A stretch of 9,599 nt of DNA, taken from contig JAFUWP010000428.1 of NCBI GenBank assembly GCA_017483405.1, positions 1-9,599 of the forward strand, in the 5' to 3' direction. The notes under the pieces were generated by a model, which was not told where the DNA came from, did no database searches, and worked only from the letters and a program-made list of their open reading frames with translations. This document shows positions 1 through 6,026 of this stretch, in pieces. The stretch is from Oscillospiraceae bacterium. GTDB lineage: Bacteria > Bacillota > Clostridia > Oscillospirales > Ruminococcaceae. Made by a program: the position numbers and the translations under genes. Position 1 is the first letter of the stretch. Every line of letters begins with the position of its first letter.

Positions 1-1542
1 ATCATCCTGAATTTCGGCACTTCCGATAGTGCTGAAAACTGCATGAAAGCCCGTATTGCAGAACTTGACATCCCTGTTGAATTTACTGATTCCGTTCAGA
101 AAGAGGCCTTTAAAGTTTCGGCTGTCGGCGTGACGGAATTCGATACGCAGGACAGACAGGATTTCCGGAACGATGTGATTTTCACCATTGACGGCGCGCA
201 TACTAAGGATATGGATGATGCCGTTTCCATCAGTAAAAATCCGGAAACCGGTGTTTATACTCTGGGAGTGCATATCGCGGATGTTTCGCATTACGTCCGG
301 CCGAACAGCCCCCTTGACGGTGAAGCCTTCCGCAGAGGGACAAGCATCTACTATGCGAATCAGGTTATCCCCATGCTCCCGAAACAGCTTTCAAACGGGA
401 TATGTTCCCTCAATCCCGATGAAAACCGCCTGACACTTTCCGCAGTGATGAAAATTTCTCCGGAAGGCGATTTGCTTGAATATCAGTTTTATAAATCTGT
501 TATCCGCTCCAGAGTCAAGGGCGTGTATGATGAATGCAATCAGATTCTTGATGATACTGCCTCTCCCGAAATTCAGCAGAAATATGCCGATGTCAAAGAC
601 AGTCTGTTCTTATTATCGGAACTTGCCGATAAGCTCGAACATGTCCGCGAACTGAGAGGCGCGCCCGAACTTGAAAGTACAGAATCTGCACTCCTTCTCG
701 ATGAAAATGGTCAGTGTACCGGCCTTGCGCCCGTCATCAGAGGAAAAAGCGAACGCATTATCGAAGCTTGTATGCTCTGCGCGAATGAAGCCGCCGCCAA
801 ACTTGCCAGAGAACATCAGTTTCCGCTGGTATACCGTGTGCATGAATCTCCTGCTCCTGAACGCATCGCCAATCTGAAAGAATTACTCCTGAAACTCACG
901 CAGACGGAACTGCTCATCAATCCCGAAGAAGTTCAGCCGGCTGATATTCAGAAAATCCTCAACGATGCCAGACAGGAACTCTATTTCCCTGTTGTGAATT
1001 CCATGACTCTCCGCGCGATGGCAAAAGCAAAATACAGTGAAAAGCCTCTCGGACATTTCGGCCTTGCCCTTGCGGATTATGCACATTTTACATCGCCAAT
1101 CAGACGTTATCCGGATTTGACTGTTCACAGAATCATCAGTGATTTTCTGGATGGTGCTGATAAAGAATGGCTTATCAAGCGTTATCAGAAATTTACCGAA
1201 AATGCCGCCCAGCGTTCTTCTGATACCGAACTCCGTGCCGTTCAGTTGGAACGCGAAGCCGATGCCTGCTATGCCGCTGAATATATGCAGTCTCATGTCG
1301 GCGAAGTCTTTCACGGCATCATCACCAGCGTGGTCGAATTCGGTCTGTATATCACGCTCGATAATATGGCCGAAGGCCTTCTGCACATCCACGACATGCC
1401 GGAAGGCGAATACGAAACCGAAGAAGGATGGTATATCCGGAACACCCTCAGCGGAACGGAATACAAGCTCGGCGATGAAATCGAGGTTGTCTGCACAAGA
1501 GCCGATGTCAGCTCCGGCCATATTGATTTGGCATTATCCTGA
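1..1542 (+). CDS. rnr: Ribonuclease R, 3' part (5' end outside window)
   Basis: 3'-to-5' processive exoribonuclease that degrades structured RNA, including rRNA and mRNA turnover substrates, in the cytoplasm. The frame is open from base 1, giving 513 visible residues. Family members are usually 700-800 residues, so the N-terminal cold-shock domains lie upstream, and the Met codon at 43 is internal. The RNB catalytic domain shows the metal-binding motif IDGAHTKDMDDAV, with its four aspartates encoded at 190, 208, 214 and 217. It also has the late RNB motif HFTSPIRRYPDL (around 1084-1119). An S1 RNA-binding domain fills roughly 1298-1540 (GEVFHGIITSVVEFGLYITL). The protein stops right after the S1 strand IDLALS, without the lysine-rich tail many RNase R proteins carry. 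smpB, a frequent downstream partner, is absent, and no terminator follows the stop. RNase II is the alternative, but the S1 and linker pattern fits RNase R better. Confidence 0.95.
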   Translation: MILNFGTSDSAENCMKARIAELDIPVEFTDSVQKEAFKVSAVGVTEFDTQDRQDFRNDVIFTIDGAHTKDMDDAVSISKNPETGVYTLGVHIADVSHYVRPNSPLDGEAFRRGTSIYYANQVIPMLPKQLSNGICSLNPDENRLTLSAVMKISPEGDLLEYQFYKSVIRSRVKGVYDECNQILDDTASPEIQQKYADVKDSLFLLSELADKLEHVRELRGAPELESTESALLLDENGQCTGLAPVIRGKSERIIEACMLCANEAAAKLAREHQFPLVYRVHESPAPERIANLKELLLKLTQTELLINPEEVQPADIQKILNDARQELYFPVVNSMTLRAMAKAKYSEKPLGHFGLALADYAHFTSPIRRYPDLTVHRIISDFLDGADKEWLIKRYQKFTENAAQRSSDTELRAVQLEREADACYAAEYMQSHVGEVFHGIITSVVEFGLYITLDNMAEGLLHIHDMPEGEYETEEGWYIRNTLSGTEYKLGDEIEVVCTRADVSSGHIDLALS

Positions 1543-1559
1543 AAAGTATGTGAAAACCC

Positions 1560-1588
1560 TTGCTATTACAGAAAAAATATGCTAAAAT
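1560..1588 (+). promoter_or_regulatory. Sigma-A-type promoter with extended -10
   Basis: A -35 box TTGCTA (1560-1565) and a -10 box TAAAAT (1583-1588) are separated by exactly 17 nt. A TGC just before the -10 forms the TGn extension. The start of transcription would be about 1595, giving a short leader of some 25 nt before the start codon at 1621. It lies in the 78-nt gap after rnr, so the downstream four-gene block probably has its own promoter. This is pattern matching only. Confidence 0.7.
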
Positions 1589-1604
1589 ATAGATAGATAA
1601 CATC

Positions 1605-1611
1605 AGAAAGG
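1605..1611 (+). promoter_or_regulatory. Ribosome binding site that decides the start of the RING gene
   Basis: AGAAAGG touches the first ATG (1612) and lies only 3 nt from the second (1615). It is 9 nt from the third in-frame ATG (1621), which is the normal spacing. The start at 1621 is therefore preferred. Confidence 0.6.
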
Positions 1612-1620
1612 ATGATGAGA

Positions 1621-2625
1621 ATGGGAAAATATACCGGCTGTCAGTGCATTATCTGTCAAAAATCGTTTGAAGATAATGAAGATATTGTTGTCTGCCCCGA
1701 CTGCGGTACGCCTTACCATCGGTCGTGCTATCAGTCTGTCGGACACTGCATTAACGAACCCCTTCACGCTGTCGGCGGAAGCTGGCAGTCCGTCCAGAAC
1801 GAACACCGCCGGAAACTCGGCGGCATCGAATGTCCTCACTGCGGTTATGTCAATCTGCCCGATGCTAAAAAATGTTCTGCCTGTGACCTGCCTCTCTATC
1901 AGCAGGAATCTGATGAAGATTCTGAACCTTCCGGAGAGGAACAGGAACTCACAATGCAGTCTCCTGATGGTCAGCAGTATTATTTTCAGGCATCCGACCC
2001 CTGTTGCGGCATGTCGCCGGATACCGAAATTGAAGGCGAACGGCTCGGCGATGTGGCAAGTTTTGTTCAGACAAATACACTGTATTATATTCCGCTGTTC
2101 CGCAGATTCAAAGAAACTGACAGAAAATTGTCTTTCAATCTGCCCTGTATTCTGTTTCCGTATTTTTATTTCGCCAACCGGAAAATGTGGGCGATGGCAA
2201 TCCTCAGCGGTCTGGTATGGCTGATTTGCTCCCTTCCAGGGGAATTCCTGACCATGCTCGCCTATTTTAAAGATGCAAGTTATCTCGAAATTCTCCGTTC
2301 ATCCGGTGCAGATATGCAGATGATTCAAACAATTGCCGACTTTCTGTCAGCGCATCAGCAATTGCTCGAAGATTTGCAGACACCTCTGTTCTGTGCCGGA
2401 ATGGCCTTTCGGGTAGGACTTTGTCTGTTCGGGAATTATTTATATTTCCAGTTCGTGCTGAAATCTGTCAGAAAAATCAGACAGATTTCTCCCACCCCGT
2501 CCATCCGGAAAGCTCTGCTTTCTGCCGAAGGCGGTACAAATTTCTGGAATGTGCTCGGCTGTCTGGGCATGTATATCGGGCTGATGATGGCTGTCTATCT
2601 TGGTCTGGTATTCGCATTTGTATAA
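1621..2625 (+). CDS. RING-finger/zinc-ribbon membrane protein (Prok-RING_1 plus DUF2628-like)
   Basis: Probable membrane-anchored zinc protein, 334 residues from the preferred ATG. It begins with a treble-clef, RING-like finger: C9-x2-C12, C25-x2-C28, H33-x2-C36 and C43, with the signature DIVVCPDCGTPYHRSCY. A second zinc ribbon follows (C71-x2-C74, C85-x2-C88). Next come an acidic linker (about 96-109), a conserved soluble stretch ending in YYIPLFRRF, and a C-terminal membrane part with hydrophobic segments near 189-215, 257-283 and 305-333. The stretch LSFNLPCILFPYFYFANRKMW resembles the entry to a DUF2628 membrane domain. RING fingers of this prokaryotic type have been noted in ubiquitin-like gene neighbourhoods, but no ubiquitin-like, E1 or E2 gene is present here. 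It precedes a CPBP protease by 23 nt. A role in membrane protein handling is inference; the function is unknown. Confidence 0.8.
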   Translation: MGKYTGCQCIICQKSFEDNEDIVVCPDCGTPYHRSCYQSVGHCINEPLHAVGGSWQSVQNEHRRKLGGIECPHCGYVNLPDAKKCSACDLPLYQQESDEDSEPSGEEQELTMQSPDGQQYYFQASDPCCGMSPDTEIEGERLGDVASFVQTNTLYYIPLFRRFKETDRKLSFNLPCILFPYFYFANRKMWAMAILSGLVWLICSLPGEFLTMLAYFKDASYLEILRSSGADMQMIQTIADFLSAHQQLLEDLQTPLFCAGMAFRVGLCLFGNYLYFQFVLKSVRKIRQISPTPSIRKALLSAEGGTNFWNVLGCLGMYIGLMMAVYLGLVFAFV

Positions 2626-2648
2626 ACACGGAGGAAATTTAAAAATCT

Positions 2649-3626
2649 ATGAAAATTTATCAAAATTATCCGCTTATGCAGACCGTTCGGGAGGAAGAAA
2701 CCTTCCGGACACCGAAAAATATTTTTCTGAAAGCTCTGATTTTTATCGGCGTGTTTTTTGTTCTGGAATTCGCCGAAGGTCTCGGCATGATGCTGGGTGT
2801 GATGCCGCGCCTCATGGACTGGGCAAGAGAACAGGCTGCTGTTAACGGTACACTCACCAGCGAACAGATGACCGAAAAATTAAATACTCTGCTCCAAGAC
2901 CCTCAATTGACATACATCATGCTTCTGGCGACAGGTCTGGGAACGCTGGTGGTGTTATTCTTCTGCCGTGTCATCGAAGGCAGAAAGCTCAGAACAATGG
3001 GATTTTTCAAGGAAAAAGCCGGAATTCAGTATCTCGCTGGACTGGGAATCGGATTCGCTCTGTTCTCCTGTGTGGTGGGGCTGGCTTATGCGTTCGGAGG
3101 ATTGCAGTTTGAAGGCAGTGCTGGTGCAGTGACTCCTATACTTCTGGTGATTCTGCTTGGATACGGCATTCAGGGCATGAGCGAAGAAGTCATGTGCAGA
3201 GGCTACCTGATGACAACTATCATGAGACATCATAATGTCTGGGTTGCAGTGGGAATCAATGCGCTGTTCTTCGGACTGATGCACGGTGCTAATGCAGGAT
3301 TCTCCCTGCTGGCACTGGTGAATCTGATTCTCTATGCCGTGATGATTTCTTTATATACTCTCCGGACAAATTCACTCTGGGGGTCATGCGCGATTCACAG
3401 TATCTGGAACTTCGCACAGGGTAATTTCTACGGTCTGCCGGTCAGCGGTATTGATTCCGGTGAAAGCGTGTTCCGGATGTCCCTGAAAGGTTCGGCACTC
3501 GTCAACGGTGGTGATTTCGGCCTCGAAGCCGGTATCCCCACAAGTATCGTGATGCTGGCGGCTATCTGTATTTTGTTATTTGTCCCGATTCCGATTCTCG
3601 ATAAAAAAGCAGGTGAATCCGCATGA
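2649..3626 (+). CDS. CPBP-family intramembrane metalloprotease
   Basis: Multi-helix membrane protein of the CPBP (CaaX protease and bacteriocin-processing, ABI) family, predicted to cleave substrates within the membrane. Family landmarks are present: the EExxxR motif (E179, E180, R184 in GMSEEVMCRGYL), FxxxH (F208 to H212 in FFGLMHG) and the final HxxxN (H250, N254). All likely catalytic and metal-binding residues are therefore intact, and an active enzyme is expected. Hydrophobic segments lie near 27-48, 88-106, 126-150, 160-176, 198-212, 218-238 and 298-316. A loop of about 40 residues (52-86) after the first helix is rich in charged residues. GGAGGA (2630-2635) serves as ribosome site, but the gap to the ATG is unusually long (about 13 nt) and no closer start codon exists. 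The stop overlaps the next gene by ATGA. The substrate is unknown; prenyl-protein processing, bacteriocin immunity and general membrane proteolysis are all possible. Confidence 0.87.
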   Translation: MKIYQNYPLMQTVREEETFRTPKNIFLKALIFIGVFFVLEFAEGLGMMLGVMPRLMDWAREQAAVNGTLTSEQMTEKLNTLLQDPQLTYIMLLATGLGTLVVLFFCRVIEGRKLRTMGFFKEKAGIQYLAGLGIGFALFSCVVGLAYAFGGLQFEGSAGAVTPILLVILLGYGIQGMSEEVMCRGYLMTTIMRHHNVWVAVGINALFFGLMHGANAGFSLLALVNLILYAVMISLYTLRTNSLWGSCAIHSIWNFAQGNFYGLPVSGIDSGESVFRMSLKGSALVNGGDFGLEAGIPTSIVMLAAICILLFVPIPILDKKAGESA

Positions 3627-4336
3627 AAACCGTTCTGATTACAGGTGCAGGCGGCGGCATCGGCTCGGCAATCGCTAGAAAATTCGCAGAACAGGGATAT
3701 TTCCCTGTTCTGCATTATCATCACAGTCAGGAAACGGAATCCCTTGCCGAATCTCTGCACGGCATCGCCGCCCGCGCGAATCTCGCCGAAATTTCCGAAA
3801 TCGAAACCATGATGCAGAATGTTCTGCATCAGGCCGGTCATGTCGATGTGCTCATCAATAATGCCGGAATCAGTATTTCCGGCCTGCTGACCGATATTTC
3901 CCCTGATGTCCGGAAGAATTTATTTTCCGTGAATGTGCTCGGCGCGATAGAATGTACCAGATTACTGCTCCCCCAGATGATAAACCGGAAATCCGGCTGT
4001 ATTCTCAACATCAGTTCGATGTGGGGGCAGACCGGCGCATCATGTGAGGTTGATTATTCAGCATCGAAAGCCGCGCTGATTGGCTTTACCAAAGCACTTG
4101 CGCAGGAAGTCGGTCTGAGCGGTATCCGCGTGAACTGCATCGCCCCTGGAGTCATCCGGACGAAAATGCTTGATTGTTATGATGCCGAAACGCTTGACTC
4201 CCTCGCCGGTGAAACTCCGCTCGGCAGGCTCGGAACGCCCGAAGATGTTGCCGATTCTGCTTTTTTTCTGTGCAGTGAGCAGGCGAAATTCATCACCGGA
4301 CAGATTCTCGGCGTGAACGGCGGTTTTGTGATATGA
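3623..4336 (+). CDS. ymfI: SDR oxidoreductase, probable elongation factor P 5-aminopentanone reductase (YmfI-like)
   Basis: Classical short-chain dehydrogenase/reductase, 237 residues, cytoplasmic, NAD(P)H-dependent. It has the cofactor motif TGAGGGIG (7-14), NNAG (79-82), the catalytic tetrad N104, S132, Y145 and K149, and the late APGVIRT loop. FabG, the 3-oxoacyl-ACP reductase of fatty acid synthesis, is the close relative, but no fab genes surround it. The stretch SSMWGQTGASCEVDYS (131-146) and the C-terminus GQILGVNGGFVI are, from memory, typical of the YmfI group. In Bacillus subtilis that enzyme reduces a 5-aminopentanone group on elongation factor P. SDR membership is near certain; this substrate is about 60-65% likely. 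AGGTGA (3611-3616) sits 6 nt before the ATG inside the upstream gene, and both ends overlap neighbours by ATGA, so translation is probably coupled. The 5' part of the reading frame carries a strong 12-bp inverted repeat. Confidence 0.82.
   Translation: MKTVLITGAGGGIGSAIARKFAEQGYFPVLHYHHSQETESLAESLHGIAARANLAEISEIETMMQNVLHQAGHVDVLINNAGISISGLLTDISPDVRKNLFSVNVLGAIECTRLLLPQMINRKSGCILNISSMWGQTGASCEVDYSASKAALIGFTKALAQEVGLSGIRVNCIAPGVIRTKMLDCYDAETLDSLAGETPLGRLGTPEDVADSAFFLCSEQAKFITGQILGVNGGFVI
3686..3713 (+). repeat. 12-bp perfect inverted repeat inside the SDR gene
   Basis: GCAGAACAGGGA (3686-3697), a 4-nt loop TATT and the exact complement (3702-3713) would fold into a strong mRNA hairpin about 60-90 nt after the start codon. 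It is in register with the codons for AEQGYFPVL. There is no T run after it, so it is not a terminator. Confidence 0.7.
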
Positions 4337-5571
4337 AGAATAAATCCGAAAATGTAAAGAAAAAAATTTCGGTCTACTGGAAAATGATTTTATGCATCAC
4401 AGGGCTGACTGTCATTATGATAATTTTCAGCTTGTTTCCGCATTTCTGTGACTGGTATGCCGATTCTGTTTATCCGCATCTGTGTGACGGAATCAGCAGA
4501 CTGACTTCCGGAATTCCCTTCGCACTCGGCGAAATCATGATGTATCTAGGCGCACTGATGCTGCTGTTTTCAGTTGTTTTTCTGCCTTTGCTGTTGATTC
4601 TCCGGAAAAAAGCCCGATGGCGGAAGTTTTGCAGTATCTATTACAAGTCGTTCCTGATGCTGCTGGTCTGTATTGTATGTATCTACATCCCGACATGGCT
4701 GATTCCGTTCTGCGGTACGGTACTCGGCGAAGGCGATGCCCAGAAAAGAACAGAATTCTCTTACGAAGAAATCAGCCTGCTGATGCAGTATATCATTGAC
4801 GGCGGTAATGCCGCCGCGGAAGAAATCGAAATTTTATCGGACGGAACTGTTGATTTCCTGTCTGAAACGGAAAGTCAACAGCATATTGCAGAAGCGATGC
4901 AGAAATTAACAGGCGAATATCCCCGTCTTGCCGGATATTATCCGCGTGTCAAGCCGGCATTCTGTTCAGATATTCTGGAACGTATGGGAATCTGGGGATA
5001 TACTTACCCGTTCACAATGGAGCTGACACATAACAAATATGTTTCGCCGATGGATATGCCGGTTCTGAAAGCTCATGAACTCGCGCATCATAAAGGTTAT
5101 TACAAGGAAAATGAAGCCTGTTTTCTGAGCCAGATTGCCTTAAATGAAAGCGATGACCCGTTTCTGAGACTTTCCGGATTTCAGGAGATGTTCTGGTATA
5201 TATATGATGATTATGCCGATGCACAAAATGATGTGCTCGAACAATTGATTCGTTCCGGAAAAATTGACCTGCATGTTCCGCTTGAAACCGAAGAAGATGT
5301 TCAGAAATATTTCCAGATTTGTGAGGAATTGTTCGGCGAAGAACCTGATTTCAGTGAACGTGCCCATCAGATTATGCATTCAGCTTACAAAATCGAAACG
5401 GAAATATACGAAACAGATGCTCATCCGATAGAAGATATTCCGCAGGCGGAAAATGTTATCACTTCCGTTTCCGGAAAAGGATGGGAAATTCAGTCCGAAA
5501 TTCTACAGGAGAATTCCTACGAGGGATGTGTGTTACTGATTTTACAGTATTATGACGGAAAACTTTATTGA
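4333..5571 (+). CDS. DUF3810 membrane protein with HExxH zinc-peptidase motif
   Basis: Protein of 412 residues matching the DUF3810 family by its layout. There are three N-terminal hydrophobic segments (about 16-36, 64-90 and 105-130), then a large extracytoplasmic-looking domain. That domain carries KPAFCSDILERMGI followed by YPFTMELTHNKYV and then HELAHHKGYYKENEACF. H248-E249-x2-H252 is an HExxH zinc signature, and E261 in the following NEA stretch is a plausible third ligand, as in gluzincin-type peptidases. Peptidase activity is inferred from the motif; the family has no established function as far as I know. Its start overlaps the SDR stop by ATGA, and a terminator follows the stop by 7 nt, so it closes the operon. 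In this operon it is the second membrane protein with a metalloprotease motif, unrelated to the CPBP one. Confidence 0.8.
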   Translation: MKNKSENVKKKISVYWKMILCITGLTVIMIIFSLFPHFCDWYADSVYPHLCDGISRLTSGIPFALGEIMMYLGALMLLFSVVFLPLLLILRKKARWRKFCSIYYKSFLMLLVCIVCIYIPTWLIPFCGTVLGEGDAQKRTEFSYEEISLLMQYIIDGGNAAAEEIEILSDGTVDFLSETESQQHIAEAMQKLTGEYPRLAGYYPRVKPAFCSDILERMGIWGYTYPFTMELTHNKYVSPMDMPVLKAHELAHHKGYYKENEACFLSQIALNESDDPFLRLSGFQEMFWYIYDDYADAQNDVLEQLIRSGKIDLHVPLETEEDVQKYFQICEELFGEEPDFSERAHQIMHSAYKIETEIYETDAHPIEDIPQAENVITSVSGKGWEIQSEILQENSYEGCVLLILQYYDGKLY

Positions 5572-5578
5572 ATAAAAC

Positions 5579-5604
5579 CTCCCCTCTCCGGAAAGAGAGG
5601 GGAG
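5579..5604. terminator. Bidirectional Rho-independent terminator between converging genes
   Basis: CTCCCCTCTC (5579-5588), loop CGGAAA, and GAGAGGGGAG (5595-5604) form a perfect 10-bp stem. On the plus strand it is followed by ATTTCT; on the minus strand by GGTTTTATT. It lies between the DUF3810 stop (5571) and the ynzC stop (5613) and can serve both, although both U tracts are short. Confidence 0.8.
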
Positions 5605-5612
5605 ATTTCTGC

Positions 5613-5810
5613 TTATCGGCCTAATTTGCGCTTGTTGCCGTTTTCATCCATGATATAAGTATGTTCAAGCTGTTCGGTCAGATTCCGGCGGAAGGCTTTT
5701 CGATATTCATTCCGCAGATGGGTTTGTTCCTGTTTTTCTTCTTCGGTAAGGCCTTCGGCCTTTGATTTGCGCGCAAGTTCGTTGATGCGCTCAATTAAAC
5801 TCTGTTCCAA
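5613..5810 (-). CDS. ynzC: DUF896/YnzC-family small protein
   Basis: Small soluble helical protein of 65 residues of the DUF896 (YnzC) family, whose Bacillus members fold as a helical hairpin and have no firmly known biochemical role. Recognised by IERINELARKSKAEGLTEEE, then the RNEYRKAFRRNLTEQLE helix and the tail MDENGNKRKL. A GTG at 5819 in the same frame would add three residues (MII), but it overlaps the ribosome site AGGAG. The TTG at 5810 lies 8 nt after AGGAG, and starting there gives MEQSLIERI, which agrees with the family's usual beginning. A Rho-independent terminator ends five nucleotides upstream of the ribosome site, so ynzC must be expressed from transcripts that read through it. 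In B. subtilis ynzC sits in an SOS-induced cluster with yneA and yneB; neither is here. Confidence 0.85.
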   Translation of the reverse strand: MEQSLIERINELARKSKAEGLTEEEKQEQTHLRNEYRKAFRRNLTEQLEHTYIMDENGNKRKLGR

Positions 5811-5818
5811 AATAATCA

Positions 5819-5823
5819 CTCCT
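5819..5823 (-). promoter_or_regulatory. Ribosome binding site selecting a TTG start for ynzC
   Basis: AGGAG on the minus strand (5823 down to 5819) is followed by an 8-nt spacer and TTG at 5810. Its last G is also the G of the competing GTG at 5819, which rules that codon out on spacing. Confidence 0.7.
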
Positions 5824-5828
5824 GAATC

Positions 5829-5861
5829 AAAAAAAATGAGCGATGGGGAGAAGCCATCGCT
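5829..5861 (-). terminator. Rho-independent terminator upstream of ynzC
   Basis: On the minus strand, AGCGATGG (5861-5854), loop CTTCTCC and CCATCGCT (5846-5839) form a perfect 8-bp stem. It is followed by CA and eight T (5836-5829). It would end the proposed small RNA and any read-through from deoD. The loop plus the start of the 3' arm reads CTTCTCCCC and is itself C-rich. Confidence 0.85.
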
Positions 5862-5962
5862 TTCATTGAGATTAAATCAAATAATGGGGGGAATTGGGGG
5901 GATTAACAAATTTATTTCAACTCACATGATAGATGAAACTTAAGGGGGAATTTCTTAATCCT
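5829..5962 (-). ncRNA. Candidate C-rich regulatory small RNA (csRNA-like) or terminator-controlled ynzC leader
   Basis: Predicted transcript of about 134 nt starting near 5962, 6 nt after a TACAAT -10 box, and ending in the T8 terminator. No reading frame in it looks coding. It contains three C tracts in similar A/U-rich settings: C5 at 5948-5944, C6 at 5901-5896 and C6 at 5891-5886, two of them preceded by AATT. The first can be displayed in a loop closed by TTAAG/CTTAA. A second possible pairing joins the 5' GGATTAA to the later TTAATCC, so alternative folds exist. Unpaired C-rich stretches in Firmicutes small RNAs often pair with G-rich ribosome sites. Promoter, repeat, C tracts and terminator together support a real RNA; its role is inferred. 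It could instead be the 3' untranslated end of deoD mRNA. Confidence 0.5.
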
Positions 5963-5967
5963 CTTAT

Positions 5968-5973
5968 ATTGTA
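5968..5973 (-). promoter_or_regulatory. -10 box of the candidate small RNA
   Basis: TACAAT on the minus strand (5973 to 5968) matches five of six consensus bases. No good -35 lies 16-18 nt upstream; the TTTAAG repeats occupy that place, as at activator-dependent promoters. Confidence 0.5.
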
Positions 5974-5983
5974 CCCTGAAAAG

Positions 5984-6000
5984 CTTAAAGTAATCTTAAA
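5984..6000 (-). promoter_or_regulatory. Direct repeat TTTAAG-N5-TTTAAG, response-regulator-type operator
   Basis: On the minus strand TTTAAG (6000-5995), ATTAC, TTTAAG (5989-5984) give an 11-bp period, one helical turn, as bound by OmpR/PhoB-family response regulators. The repeat is identical to the published CiaR site of Streptococcus pneumoniae and ends 10 nt before the TACAAT box, replacing the -35. Which regulator binds here is unknown. A C precedes and a G follows the plus-strand copies, so the shared unit is CTTAAAG. Confidence 0.5.
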
Positions 6001-6026
6001 GCGATAGATTTTTTTAAAAAATTTTT

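Noticed and set aside
883..1521. Open frame of 212 codons on the minus strand within rnr
   Set aside because: It lies entirely opposite the well-supported RNase R frame, has no ribosome site and no recognisable domain; it is a by-product of codon bias.
1612..1620. Earlier ATG codons (1612, 1615) as starts of the RING protein
   Set aside because: They touch or crowd the ribosome site AGAAAGG; the ATG at 1621 has normal spacing.
2460..2489. 10-bp inverted repeat (GAAATCTGTC and its complement, 10-nt loop)
   Set aside because: It sits inside the RING-protein coding sequence (KSVRKIRQIS) with no T tract on either strand; likely chance from A/T-rich codons.
5845..5948. Four G runs on the plus strand as a possible G-quadruplex
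   Set aside because: Loops between runs are 37, 4 and 42 nt, too long for a convincing intramolecular quadruplex; the complementary C tracts on an RNA explain them better.
5829..5962. Known riboswitch class upstream of ynzC
   Set aside because: No conserved core of any riboswitch I know is visible, and ynzC is not a usual riboswitch-controlled gene.
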